This document shows positions 14,661 through 23,551 of a stretch of 32,131 nucleotides of DNA, one piece after another; position 1 is the first letter of the stretch, and each line of letters begins with the position of its first letter. Where the stretch lies: positions 1 through 32,131 of the forward strand of contig CANQQE010000031.1 of the NCBI GenBank assembly GCA_947625935.1, given 5' to 3'. The stretch comes from an uncultured Muribaculaceae bacterium (GTDB lineage Bacteria > Bacteroidota > Bacteroidia > Bacteroidales > Muribaculaceae). A program made the position numbers and the translations under genes. The notes under the pieces were generated by a model. That model was not told the origin of the DNA and ran no database searches. It saw nothing but the letters and a program-made list of their open reading frames with translations.

Positions 14661-17381
14661 ATGAAACTTGCCAAATCAATGAGCGACGAAAATAACACTA
14701 TCGACGAGTTGCCCGATGAGCAACCTGATGAATCCGCTATGGATTCTGCCGAGGCGGGTGCCGTCAAGAGCCAGCAGGTCACGGTCGACACTACTGACGA
14801 CGTTGTGCGCCATCAACTCCGCGGTATGTTCCAGAGCTGGTTTCTCGACTACGCATCCTACGTCATCCTTGAACGCGCCGTCCCCCACATCGACGACGGC
14901 CTGAAGCCGGTGCAGAGACGCATTCTCCACTCGATGGAGACCCTCGACGACGGGCGGTTCAACAAGGTGGCTAACATCGTCGGTAACACCATGCAGTATC
15001 ACCCCCACGGCGACCAGTCCATCAACGACGCGCTCGTGCAGTTGGGACAGAAGGAGCTGCTTGTCGACACGCAGGGTAACTGGGGCAACATCCTCACCGG
15101 GGCCTCGGCGGCTGCCGGGCGTTACATCGAGGCGAGGTTGTCGTCGTTCGCTCTTGAGACGCTGTTCAACCCCAAAATCACCGAGTGGACCCTATCTTAC
15201 GATGGCCGCAAACGGGAGCCGGTGACGCTTCCCGTGAAATTCCCCCTGTTGCTTATGCAGGGAGTCGAGGGTATAGCTGTCGGTTTGTCGTCAAAGATTC
15301 TCCCACATAACTTCAACGAAATTCTCGATGCGGCCGTCGCCCATCTCCGCGGCGAGGAGTTCACACTCTATCCCGATTTCCCCACCGGCGGCTTTATCGA
15401 CGTGTCGCGCTACAACGACGGTGAGCGAGGAGGCGCGGTGAAAGTGAGGGCTAAAATCGAGAAAATCGACAACAAGACGCTCGCCATCACCGAAATTCCT
15501 TATGGCAAGACTACAGGCAGTGTTATTGACTCGATTCTGAAAGCGTTTGAGAAGGGTAAAATCAAAATCAGGAAAATCGACGATAACACGGCCGACACGG
15601 CTCGCATCCTTGTCCATCTTATCCCGGGGACATCGAGCGACAAGACCATCGACGCGCTCTATGCGTTTACCGACTGCGAGGTGAGCATATCACCAAACTG
15701 TTGCGTAATCAAAGATAAAAAACCGCATTTTCTCGGGGTCAGCGACGTGCTGCGCCACAGCGTGGAACACACCCGCGACCTGCTTCGCCGGGAGCTGGAG
15801 ATTCAGCTTGCCGACGTGCGCGAGCAACTGCACTTCGCATCGCTTGAACGCATATTCATCGAGGAGCGCATCTACAAGGATGCCGAGTATGAGAAAGCTC
15901 CGTCGCCCGAGGCTGCCGTCGCCCATGTGGCAAAACGGTTGAAGCCGTTCACCGCCGATTTTTACCGCCCGGTCACCGACGATGACATCAAACGGCTCTT
16001 TGAGATACCGATGAAGCGCATATTCCGCTTCAACTCCGACAAGGCTGACGAGGCAATCGCGGCCTACAAGGCGCGTATCGAGGCTCTGCTTGACAATCTC
16101 GCGCATCTCACCGATTTCACGATAGCGTGGTATGAGGGCCTGAAACATAAGTACGGGGCTTCATTCCCGCGTCACACCGTCATCAGAGGGTTCGACAACA
16201 TCGAGGCCGCCAAGGTGGCCGAGGCCAACGAGAAGCTCTACATCAACCGCGAGGAGGGCTTTATAGGCACCTCGCTCAAAAAAGATGAATACATCTGTAA
16301 TTGCTCGTCGATCGACGATATTATCATATTTTATAAAGATGGCCGCTACAAGGTGGTAAAGGTGCAGGAGAAGCTGTTTGTCGACAAAAACGTCATGTAC
16401 GTCAACGTGTTCAAGCGCAACGATGCCCGCACCATCTACAACGCCATCTACCAGAACGGCAAGGGCGGGTTCTACTACATGAAACGTTTCGCCGTAACCG
16501 GGGTGACCCGCGACAAAGAGTATAACCTCACCCAGGGTGCGCCCGGCACCAAGGTCGTCTGGTTCACGGCCAATCCCAACGGCGAGGCCGAGGTGGTCAA
16601 GGTCACTCTCAAGCCCAAGCCCCGGTTGAAAACGCTCCAGTTTGACATCGATTTCAGCGAATTGGCCATAAAAGGGAAGCAGTCGCAGGGTAATCTGGTG
16701 ACTAAAAACGAGGTGCACCGTTTCTCACTGAAAGAGAAAGGCGCGTCGACGCTCGGAGGGCGCGAGGTGTGGTTCGACCCCGACGTGCTGCGCATCAACT
16801 ACGATGGCCGCGGCGACTATCTCGGCGAGTTCTCGGGTACCGATCAGATTCTTGTCATACTGAAAAGCGGTGAATACTACATGACCACGTTTGATGCCGG
16901 AAACCATTACGATGACAACATTCTCCGTATCGAGAAGTTCCGGCCCGGCCATGTCTGGACCGCCGTGCTCCACGATGCCGATCAGGGCTACCCGTATATC
17001 AAACGCTTCACATTTGAGCCGTCGGCCAAAAAACAACGCTATCTCGGCGAGAATGAGAAATCGAGTCTCATAATACTTTCCGACGCTCCCGGAGCAAGGT
17101 TTGAGGTGAAATTTGGAGGCGATGACGCATTCAGAGGCTGCATGGAGATTGATGCCTCCGAGTTCATCGGAGTCAAATCATTCAAGGCCAAGGGTAAGCG
17201 TGTGTCAAACTATGCCATTGAGTCAATCGTGGAACTTGAACCCCGCCCTGTCGAGGAAATGGATGATGCCGACGATGCCGCCGACGCTGTGATTGATGAT
17301 GAGGCAGCGCCGACGGTCGAGCCAGAGATGTCCGACGAGGAAGTCCGTGATGAGATTAACGGCCAGCAACGCATATTCTGA
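14661..17381 (+). CDS. parC: DNA topoisomerase IV subunit A (GyrA/ParC family)
   Basis: The 906-residue product is a type IIA topoisomerase breakage-reunion subunit that cuts and rejoins DNA together with an ATPase subunit to decatenate chromosomes. The catalytic Tyr is about residue 155 in AAGRYIEARLSSFALETLF. Also visible are the winged-helix QRRILHSM segment and the YHPHGDQS motif. The C-terminal half is the DNA-wrapping region and ends in an acidic tail of about 45 residues. No parE is adjacent in the window. An alternative start is the ATG at 14679. The stop overlaps the next start by one base (TGATG), so it leads a run of plus-strand genes. Gyrase subunit A is the alternative; the quinolone-region sequence and context fit ParC better. 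Confidence 0.9.
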   Translation: MKLAKSMSDENNTIDELPDEQPDESAMDSAEAGAVKSQQVTVDTTDDVVRHQLRGMFQSWFLDYASYVILERAVPHIDDGLKPVQRRILHSMETLDDGRFNKVANIVGNTMQYHPHGDQSINDALVQLGQKELLVDTQGNWGNILTGASAAAGRYIEARLSSFALETLFNPKITEWTLSYDGRKREPVTLPVKFPLLLMQGVEGIAVGLSSKILPHNFNEILDAAVAHLRGEEFTLYPDFPTGGFIDVSRYNDGERGGAVKVRAKIEKIDNKTLAITEIPYGKTTGSVIDSILKAFEKGKIKIRKIDDNTADTARILVHLIPGTSSDKTIDALYAFTDCEVSISPNCCVIKDKKPHFLGVSDVLRHSVEHTRDLLRRELEIQLADVREQLHFASLERIFIEERIYKDAEYEKAPSPEAAVAHVAKRLKPFTADFYRPVTDDDIKRLFEIPMKRIFRFNSDKADEAIAAYKARIEALLDNLAHLTDFTIAWYEGLKHKYGASFPRHTVIRGFDNIEAAKVAEANEKLYINREEGFIGTSLKKDEYICNCSSIDDIIIFYKDGRYKVVKVQEKLFVDKNVMYVNVFKRNDARTIYNAIYQNGKGGFYYMKRFAVTGVTRDKEYNLTQGAPGTKVVWFTANPNGEAEVVKVTLKPKPRLKTLQFDIDFSELAIKGKQSQGNLVTKNEVHRFSLKEKGASTLGGREVWFDPDVLRINYDGRGDYLGEFSGTDQILVILKSGEYYMTTFDAGNHYDDNILRIEKFRPGHVWTAVLHDADQGYPYIKRFTFEPSAKKQRYLGENEKSSLIILSDAPGARFEVKFGGDDAFRGCMEIDASEFIGVKSFKAKGKRVSNYAIESIVELEPRPVEEMDDADDAADAVIDDEAAPTVEPEMSDEEVRDEINGQQRIF

Positions 17382-18238
17382 TGAAAACGCTCCTACTCCT
17401 GTTATCGTTAATCACTCTGTCGGCGGTGCCGCGTGTGTCGGCCTCGGCGGTTGACAGCGTCAGGCCGTTGCGCCCCGTGGCCGCTGCCTATACCTTTGAA
17501 GTGGGGAGCGCGCACCTCGCCGATACCTATATCTCGCCGTTGAAGTATGACGGCTGGTCGGCGGCGTTCCGCTATGAGCGTATGCAGGCCATGAAGTTCG
17601 ACCCCGACCGTTGGATCATGCGTCTCAGTGCGTCGGTTGAGGTTGACCGCACCCAAAATCCCGCACGCAACGCCGTGATGTGGATGGGTTCTATCGACGC
17701 GTCATGGGGTATGTTGCGCCGCTGGAGGCTGCCTTGGTCGCTGACTCTCGCCGCAGGCGGCAGTACGGGCGTGAACCTCGGATGCCTTTACAATGACCGC
17801 AACGGCAACAACCCCGCTTCGGCCAAGGCCGCCTGGACTGTCAACGCCACCGCCATGGCGGCGTGGAACGTGACACTGGGGCGGCTCCCGGTGACACTCC
17901 GCTATCAGCCCACGGTACCTCTGACCGGCGTGTTTTTCTCCCCCGATTACGGCGAATTGTACTATGAGATATATCTCGGCGACGATTCGGGGCTTGCCCA
18001 CTGCGCCTGGTGGGGCAATTATTTCGCGATGGAAAACCTGCTCACGGCCGATCTGCGTTTCGGCGGCACGTCGCTACGCCTCGGCTATCGCAACTACATA
18101 CTCTCGACCAAGGTCAACTACATAACCACCCGCGTGGTGACCCATGCGTTTGTCATCGGTCTGTCGGGCGAATGGCTTTCGCTGAATCCGCGCCATCCGT
18201 TCAATCGTGACGCCCGTGTGATCTCAGCCCTTTATTGA
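17381..18238 (+). CDS. DUF3316 family protein, secreted or outer-membrane
   Basis: The 285-residue protein has a signal peptide (MKTLLLLLSLITLSAVPRVSA) and a body of alternating hydrophobic/aromatic strands that looks like a small outer-membrane beta-barrel. Segments such as FEVGSAHLADTYISPLKYDG match my recollection of the Bacteroidales DUF3316 family, which has no known function. The gene overlaps parC by one base and precedes the S41 peptidase by 7 bp, so all three are probably co-transcribed. The membership call is by memory, not by a search. Confidence 0.65.
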   Translation: MKTLLLLLSLITLSAVPRVSASAVDSVRPLRPVAAAYTFEVGSAHLADTYISPLKYDGWSAAFRYERMQAMKFDPDRWIMRLSASVEVDRTQNPARNAVMWMGSIDASWGMLRRWRLPWSLTLAAGGSTGVNLGCLYNDRNGNNPASAKAAWTVNATAMAAWNVTLGRLPVTLRYQPTVPLTGVFFSPDYGELYYEIYLGDDSGLAHCAWWGNYFAMENLLTADLRFGGTSLRLGYRNYILSTKVNYITTRVVTHAFVIGLSGEWLSLNPRHPFNRDARVISALY

Positions 18239-18245
18239 TGGAAAA

Positions 18246-19268
18246 ATGAAACGACTGCTACATATCATATATCTGTCGGCCGCGCTTTTGGCGGTGGCCT
18301 CGTCGTGCCATGAGCTGCCCGACTATGACAACGACCGGCGAGGCAACTTTGACGCCCTCTGGAGCATTCTCGACCAACATTACTGTTTTTTCGCTGAGAA
18401 AGATGTTGACTGGGATGATGTGTATTCCCGTTACTCCCCGCGTGTGAGCGACCGTATGTCGGCCGAGGAGTTGTTCAATCTGTGTGCCGAGATGCTCGAC
18501 GAGCTGCAGGATGGCCACGTCAACCTCTCAGCTCCGTTCAACACATCCTATTACCGCAAATGGTGGAGCGACTACCCGCAGAACTACGATGAGCGGCTTG
18601 TGCAGCAGCACTATTTCAACTTCAACTATCGCTCGACCGGTGCGATAGACTACGGCATACTGGAACAAAACGTAGGCTATATGCGCTATCCGAGCTTCGA
18701 GTACGGCATTGGCGAGGGCAACCTCGACGCGGTGCTGAATTATGTGGCCACCTGCGACGGCCTGATTATCGACGTGCGCGACAACGGCGGCGGCAATCTC
18801 ACCAATGTCGAGACTCTTGTGGCGCGATTCATCACCAGACGCACCCTTGTAGGCTACATATCCCACAAGACCGGCCCTGGACATGATCAATTTTCCGAGC
18901 CGAGGGCGTTCCACTACAACCCCGCCGCAGGGGGGCATCTCCTGTGGGGCAAGCCAGTGGTGGTGCTCACCAACCGTTCCACCTATTCGGCCGCCAACAA
19001 TTTCGTGTCGATAATGAAACTTTTGCCGCAGGTGTATATCGTAGGGGCTACGACCGGCGGCGGTAGCGGTATGCCGTTTTCTTCGGAGTTGCCTTGCGGC
19101 TGGGCGGTCAGATTTTCAGCCTGTTCGGTGCTCGACGCCACCGGAGCCTCGACCGAGGCCGGTGTTGACCCTACCGACGGATGCGCCGTCGATCTCGACC
19201 CCATAGCGGCCCTTTCGGGCCGCGACACCATGCTCGACCGCGCCATCGACCTTCTCACATCCCTATAA
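18246..19268 (+). CDS. S41 family peptidase lipoprotein
   Basis: The 340-residue product starts with a lipoprotein signal (lipobox around ALLAVASSC, Cys about residue 21). An N-terminal helical domain and a C-terminal-processing-peptidase-like catalytic domain follow. The nucleophile region is LTNRSTYSAANNFVSIMK (Ser in TYSAAN), with the substrate-binding strand GLIIDVRDNGGGNL before it. It would cleave proteins in the periplasm. No PDZ domain is evident, as is common in short Bacteroidales members. It lies 7 bp after the DUF3316 gene and 21 bp before the ATPase gene. Confidence 0.9.
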   Translation: MKRLLHIIYLSAALLAVASSCHELPDYDNDRRGNFDALWSILDQHYCFFAEKDVDWDDVYSRYSPRVSDRMSAEELFNLCAEMLDELQDGHVNLSAPFNTSYYRKWWSDYPQNYDERLVQQHYFNFNYRSTGAIDYGILEQNVGYMRYPSFEYGIGEGNLDAVLNYVATCDGLIIDVRDNGGGNLTNVETLVARFITRRTLVGYISHKTGPGHDQFSEPRAFHYNPAAGGHLLWGKPVVVLTNRSTYSAANNFVSIMKLLPQVYIVGATTGGGSGMPFSSELPCGWAVRFSACSVLDATGASTEAGVDPTDGCAVDLDPIAALSGRDTMLDRAIDLLTSL

Positions 19269-19289
19269 CCCGTAATTAGATGAAACTCT

Positions 19290-20348
19290 ATGTTAGACCA
19301 GATAAAGATAGAAGGATATAAATCCATACGGAGTTTAAACTTGCAATTGCGGCCTATAAACATACTTATAGGCTCTAACGGCGTCGGTAAATCAAACTTC
19401 ATATCGTTCTTCAAATTAGTCAATAACATATATGAGCAGAGGTTGCTGAACTACACCATGCAAAATCGGGCAGAGACCTTGCTCCACTATGGGCTTAAAC
19501 ACACCCATGAGATAAAGGGCTACCTGAAGTTTGGCGATAACGCTTACTCGTTCTGCCTGCAGCCACGCGATAACGGGTCGATGTTTCTCGAAAGTGAGAC
19601 CAGTTGGTACAGAAGCAGCCAGTTCGGCGCGTCTAACCGGGATGAGAGTTACATTAAGGATTCCGATACCTATCGCGACAAGTGGCTGAGGGCATATCTG
19701 CGGAGCTATAAGATTTACCATTTCCATGACACGGCCAAAGGCTCGCCATTGCGCACCCCCTCACAGTTGAACGATAACCGCGTGTTAAGGGAAGATGGCG
19801 GCAACCTCCCGTCGTTCCTCTATCTGCTCCAGCAGAAACATCCCAAAACCCTGAAACGCATTGAACTGGCGATTAGGTCGGTGATGCCATACTTTGAACG
19901 GTTTGATCTTCAACCGTCTCAATTAGCTCCTGAAATAGAACTGGCATGGATTGACTCTACCGCCCCTGACAAATATTTTTCCGCCGCTGATTTGTCCGAC
20001 GGAAGCATCCGGTTCATAGCCCTTGCGACTCTGCTGCTTCAACCGATGCTGCCAAAGGTGATTATAATCGACGAACCCGAGCTTGGGTTGCATCCGGTGG
20101 CGATAAACAAGCTCTCGGCAATGATAAAAGCCGTGGCCGATAAAGACTGTCAGATTATTATATCGACCCAATCGGTGAATCTAATCAACAACTTTAGCCC
20201 CGAAGATATAATCACCGTCGACCGAAAAGACGGCCAGTCGATTTTCAGACGGTTGGACCCCGATGACCTGAAAAATTGGATTGATGACTATTCGATGGGA
20301 GAGCTGTGGATGAAAAGCGTGATTAACGGTCAGCCTTCATCGTTATGA
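19290..20348 (+). CDS. ABC-type AAA ATPase of a putative defence pair
   Basis: The 352-residue protein is a single-domain SMC/RecF-like ATPase (AAA_21 type). Walker A is GSNGVGKS (residues 28-35), the ABC signature is LSDGS (235-239), and Walker B is VIIIDEPELGLHP (257-269). The following STQS has Gln where classical ABC proteins have the switch His, which is frequent in this group. The N-terminal start IKIEGYKSIRSLNLQLRPIN is typical. The stop overlaps the next gene's ATG by four bases. ATPases of this type coupled to TOPRIM-like proteins act in phage defence in systems such as PARIS and OLD-related modules. That role here is inferred from gene pairing. Confidence 0.85.
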   Translation: MLDQIKIEGYKSIRSLNLQLRPINILIGSNGVGKSNFISFFKLVNNIYEQRLLNYTMQNRAETLLHYGLKHTHEIKGYLKFGDNAYSFCLQPRDNGSMFLESETSWYRSSQFGASNRDESYIKDSDTYRDKWLRAYLRSYKIYHFHDTAKGSPLRTPSQLNDNRVLREDGGNLPSFLYLLQQKHPKTLKRIELAIRSVMPYFERFDLQPSQLAPEIELAWIDSTAPDKYFSAADLSDGSIRFIALATLLLQPMLPKVIIIDEPELGLHPVAINKLSAMIKAVADKDCQIIISTQSVNLINNFSPEDIITVDRKDGQSIFRRLDPDDLKNWIDDYSMGELWMKSVINGQPSSL

Positions 20349-21013
20349 AAAGATTGATTGTTATTGTCGAGGGGGAGACCGAGGAAAGTTTCGTCAACAA
20401 CGTGCTTGCGCCCTATCTCTCAAACTGCGGGTTCCACAATATGGTGCAGTGTTTCAAATTGAAGCATTCCCATGGCGGCATATCAAAATACTCTCACCTC
20501 AAGACCGACATACTCAACGTTGTCTACGAAAAAGAGGCGGTGGTCACGACCATGATTGATTATTACAGGTTGCCGTCGGATTTTCCCGGTCACAATGAAG
20601 CGTCGGCTTTGAGCGAAAAGACGCTTATCGTGTCAGCGATAGAGAAAAGCGTGAAGCGCGAGATCGAGTCAACCCAGAACCGCAGGTTTGACGACCTGAT
20701 TCCATACGTCCAGCTTCATGAATTTGAAGCGTTGATATTCTCTTCGCCCGACGGAGTCGAACAGTTGTTTGACCGCGGAGAATACGACCATAAACGTTTC
20801 TCGGAAGTGATTTCCCGATATCGGAATCCTGAAGAAATAAACAACGGTCCCGACACCGCTCCATCCGTGAGACTCAAGAAAATCATACCCGGCTATGACA
20901 AAGTATTATACGGTGTTGAAATGGCCCGAATCATCGGCATGGAGACACTGTTGGCCAAGTGCCCTCATTTCGCCGATTGGGTTAATAAACTGTTATCACA
21001 CCTAAAAAATTAG
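20345..21013 (+). CDS. DUF4276 family (TOPRIM-like) partner of the ATPase
   Basis: The 222-residue protein begins with IVIVEGETEESFVNNVL (residues 5-20). Its EGETE resembles the acidic first motif of TOPRIM nucleases. VTTMIDYYRLP (67-77) has an acidic residue in the place of the TOPRIM DxD strand, and YVQLHEFEALIFS (121-133) is the most characteristic DUF4276 stretch. No signal or membrane segment is seen. It overlaps the ATPase gene by four bases, so the two proteins are almost certainly made together and probably form a complex. A nuclease effector controlled by the ATPase is the likely model. The family is recognised from memory and no activity is shown here. Confidence 0.75.
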   Translation: MKRLIVIVEGETEESFVNNVLAPYLSNCGFHNMVQCFKLKHSHGGISKYSHLKTDILNVVYEKEAVVTTMIDYYRLPSDFPGHNEASALSEKTLIVSAIEKSVKREIESTQNRRFDDLIPYVQLHEFEALIFSSPDGVEQLFDRGEYDHKRFSEVISRYRNPEEINNGPDTAPSVRLKKIIPGYDKVLYGVEMARIIGMETLLAKCPHFADWVNKLLSHLKN

Positions 21014-21018
21014 TATCC

Positions 21019-21642
21019 ATGAACAGAATAGGAAAACTTTACTTCAGATATGGCACCATGGGTTCGGCAAAGACCGCCATGCTCCTCACCACAGCCTACA
21101 ACTTTGAAGAACGCGGTATGCGATATGTCTGCATGAAACCGTTCATCGACACCCGCGAGCAGCTCAACGTCATACGCTCGCGCATAGGCATCGAGCGCGA
21201 ATGCACCTGGATTTATCAGGATACCGACCTCTACGCCACGGCCCGCGAGCTGTTCGAGCAGGCCGGCTCGGTCATAGAGTGGTTCCTTATCGACGAGGCG
21301 CAGTTCCTCACCGCCGAGCAGGTCGACCAGCTTTCGAGAGTGGTAGACGATTTCGGATGCAACATCGTATGCTACGGCTTGCGTACCGACTTCCAGAGTC
21401 ATCTCTTTGAAGGGTCGAGGCGGCTGTTTGAGATAGCCGACACAATCGACGAGATAAAATCGACCTGTACCTGCGGGCACAAAACCATAATTAACGCACG
21501 CATCGACTCCAACGGCGATTTCGTGGAGGAAGGAGCGCAGGTTGAGATTGGCGGCGATGACAAATACATAGCAGTGTGCCGTAAGTGCTGGCGCAACAAA
21601 CGTATCGAACAGTCTGAGCGCGACATTTTGCCATTTCTTTAA
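21019..21642 (+). CDS. tdk: Thymidine kinase
   Basis: The 207-residue enzyme phosphorylates thymidine to dTMP in nucleotide salvage. Walker A is YGTMGSAKT (residues 11-19), the catalytic Glu is in IDEAQFL (about 94), and YGLRTDFQ follows. The zinc site is CTC (150-152) with CRKC (187-190), as in type II thymidine kinases. The Walker A has Ala where many family members have Gly or Ser-Gly, but the Lys is present. It starts 5 bp after the DUF4276 gene, so the inserted pair and this housekeeping gene probably share a transcript. Confidence 0.94.
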   Translation: MNRIGKLYFRYGTMGSAKTAMLLTTAYNFEERGMRYVCMKPFIDTREQLNVIRSRIGIERECTWIYQDTDLYATARELFEQAGSVIEWFLIDEAQFLTAEQVDQLSRVVDDFGCNIVCYGLRTDFQSHLFEGSRRLFEIADTIDEIKSTCTCGHKTIINARIDSNGDFVEEGAQVEIGGDDKYIAVCRKCWRNKRIEQSERDILPFL

Positions 21643-21675
21643 ACCATCGGCCCCGGCGGATGTCTTATTAGTATT

Positions 21676-22434
21676 ATGAAAAAGTTACTGAATGCGATTA
21701 TTGGCCTGGCGTTGTCGGTGATGACCATGTCGGCCGCGAACATATCCGATGAGACCCTTCACTATAAAGTGATGTTCAAATGGGGACTGATCAACAAGCA
21801 GGCCGGCTCGGCCACGCTGTCGGTCCGTAACGTCGGCGACCGATACCACACAAAGCTCACCGCCCGCTCGGCGTCATGGGCCGACAAGTTCTATTCCGTG
21901 CGCGACACCCTCACCGGCGTGATACACCGTGAAGGGTTCCGCCCCGTACGTTATGAGAACGTATCCCACGAGGGAGGCGACTTCAAGCACGACATAGTCA
22001 CCTACGACTACTCCGGCCCGGGCGTGAAAGCCAATTGCGAGCACAACTGGCGCAAGAAAAAAGAGAAAGACCTCAAGACGCAGCGCAAGGAGATGACATC
22101 AGAGGGCATAGCGATGGATATGCTCAGTATGTATTATTATATGCGTTACATCGACTACCCCAAGATGAAACCCAATGAGCAGAAACGCCTTCACATCTTC
22201 TCGGGAAAACGCAAAGAGCTGTTGACAATCAGATACCGCGGCGTGCAAAACGTCAAAATCGACGGGAAAGAGCACAAATGCTATCACATCTCGTTCACAT
22301 TCACCAGCGACGGCGGCAAAAAGACCTCCGACGACATGGACGCGTGGATTTCAGCCGACTCCCGCCGCATCCCCATGAAGCTCGAAGGCAAGCTCCCCGT
22401 CGGCAAAGTCCACTGCCTTTACACCGGCTCCTGA
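21676..22434 (+). CDS. DUF3108 domain-containing exported protein
   Basis: The 252-residue product has a signal peptide (MKKLLNAIIGLALSVMTMSA) and a DUF3108-like body. Its opening strand LHYKVMFKWGLINKQAGSA, the SVRDTLTGVIHREGF segment and the final ADSRRIPMKLEGKLPVG strand fit this family of periplasmic proteins of unknown role. It lies 33 bp after tdk and ends before an AT-rich 196-bp gap. That gap holds an imperfect inverted repeat (22488-22494 with 22517-22523) and the promoter of the restriction pair, but no clear terminator. Confidence 0.8.
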   Translation: MKKLLNAIIGLALSVMTMSAANISDETLHYKVMFKWGLINKQAGSATLSVRNVGDRYHTKLTARSASWADKFYSVRDTLTGVIHREGFRPVRYENVSHEGGDFKHDIVTYDYSGPGVKANCEHNWRKKKEKDLKTQRKEMTSEGIAMDMLSMYYYMRYIDYPKMKPNEQKRLHIFSGKRKELLTIRYRGVQNVKIDGKEHKCYHISFTFTSDGGKKTSDDMDAWISADSRRIPMKLEGKLPVGKVHCLYTGS

Positions 22435-22575
22435 CCCCCCGAAAAACATTTTAGACATACCCCGATACAATGCGTAATAATAGCCTGATTGACACTTTTT
22501 AATATATAGGAAATCCTGTCAATATGGTTCATAAACACGCCTCTCATAATCTCTGGTTACATAAGATTGCACGAT

Positions 22576-22606
22576 TTTGTAAATTGCCTTAGGTTTCTTA
22601 TATTTG
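22576..22606 (+). promoter_or_regulatory. Promoter of the restriction-modification pair
   Basis: TTTG (22576-22579) is followed after 19 nt by TATATTTG (22599-22606), an exact Bacteroidetes-type promoter, 24 bp before the ATG at 22631. It shows that the pair has its own promoter, unlike its upstream neighbours. Confidence 0.7.
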
Positions 22607-22630
22607 TAATGTTTATTCAATAATATTGAT

Positions 22631-23548
22631 ATGACGATTGATAAACAATTAGGATTTAACAAATTGGCGTTGTTGAAATATTTTAGAAGCAGGGCCGATG
22701 AATGTTTGAGTGAGCTTGCTCTGCTGTGTGCACCAGACGACTGCCAAAAGAAAGCTCATGCGATTAATCGTGAGTTGACGAAATGTAAGGAAAGTCTGAT
22801 TGAAATCGTGTCCGAAACGGCGAGAAAAGAGTCATGGAGTAATTCCGAGATTCTTGAAGCCATGCTTATGATTACTTATACAAACGATGTGGTTATGTTG
22901 GAGGCCCGGGATTCTGTGTGGAAATATGACTACATGGCGTTTTCACGCAGAATAGGAGAGCTTTGGGAGCCGTTTTGTAAGCTATGCTTTCTGCATCCGA
23001 CAACTGATATCAGTTTATTCATACCTCCTTTATTTTCAGAAGTGAAAAGTAATCTTATCGGAGAGATTGAATCATTTATCAATGAGCTGTCTATTAGCGA
23101 ATTTGAGAAAATGCAATTGAAACGTTACTACGATAAAGTTTGGAGTCTTGTTTCGTCGGGTGAGATTAAACTTGAGTGTGATTTGCATTTTACCGACGGC
23201 GTAGACTTCTACATTGTGGATTTTAAGAGCGGATTTGGCTCAAACGAGAAAGGCAATACCAATAGATTGCTGTTAGTCGGTAGCGTGTATCAGAATATTG
23301 ATGATAGAAGCTACAAGTGTCTGATGTTTGTGCGCTCTACCGATAACAATCATTATTTGTCGACTCTCCGAAATTCGGGATTGTGGAATGTGTCATGTGG
23401 CAGTGCGGCATATGAGATGATTAATAAGTTCACCGGATACGATATACGCACTTGGATTACTGAGAACGTTGATTGGATGTCTGATTTTTCACCGGCTATG
23501 AGCAATGCGGTAGTTGATGGTGGATTTGAGAAATATTTAATTTGGTAA
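22631..23548 (+). CDS. Probable type II restriction endonuclease, PD-(D/E)XK-like
   Basis: The 305-residue protein is not one I can name. Residues 181-200 read as two strands with acidic residues and a basic end: LECDLHFTDG then VDFYIVDFKSG. D184 and the D197-x-K199 pair fit the PD-(D/E)XK nuclease core, and a helix with GELWEPF (109-115) precedes it. The N-terminal 100 residues are helical. The gene stops 3 bp before the methyltransferase start, has its own promoter, and is clearly more AT-rich than its neighbours, all as expected for a mobile restriction enzyme cognate to that methylase. A non-cleaving partner of the methylase remains possible. Confidence 0.65.
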   Translation: MTIDKQLGFNKLALLKYFRSRADECLSELALLCAPDDCQKKAHAINRELTKCKESLIEIVSETARKESWSNSEILEAMLMITYTNDVVMLEARDSVWKYDYMAFSRRIGELWEPFCKLCFLHPTTDISLFIPPLFSEVKSNLIGEIESFINELSISEFEKMQLKRYYDKVWSLVSSGEIKLECDLHFTDGVDFYIVDFKSGFGSNEKGNTNRLLLVGSVYQNIDDRSYKCLMFVRSTDNNHYLSTLRNSGLWNVSCGSAAYEMINKFTGYDIRTWITENVDWMSDFSPAMSNAVVDGGFEKYLIW

Positions 23549-23551
23549 GTG

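Noticed and set aside
14450-14791. 113-codon minus-strand frame running into the start of parC
   Set aside because: Half of it is antisense to the parC N-terminus and Ser-rich. No conserved motif or promoter supports it.
19290-21013. Canonical PARIS system (AriA-AriB)
   Set aside because: The second protein carries DUF4276-type motifs rather than the DUF4435 pattern expected of AriB, so I kept the call as a related but different pair.
22488-22523. Imperfect inverted repeat ATTGACA...TGTCAAT before the restriction pair
   Set aside because: A 7-bp arm with a 22-nt loop in AT-rich DNA is likely by chance, and no controller gene for a restriction operator is present.
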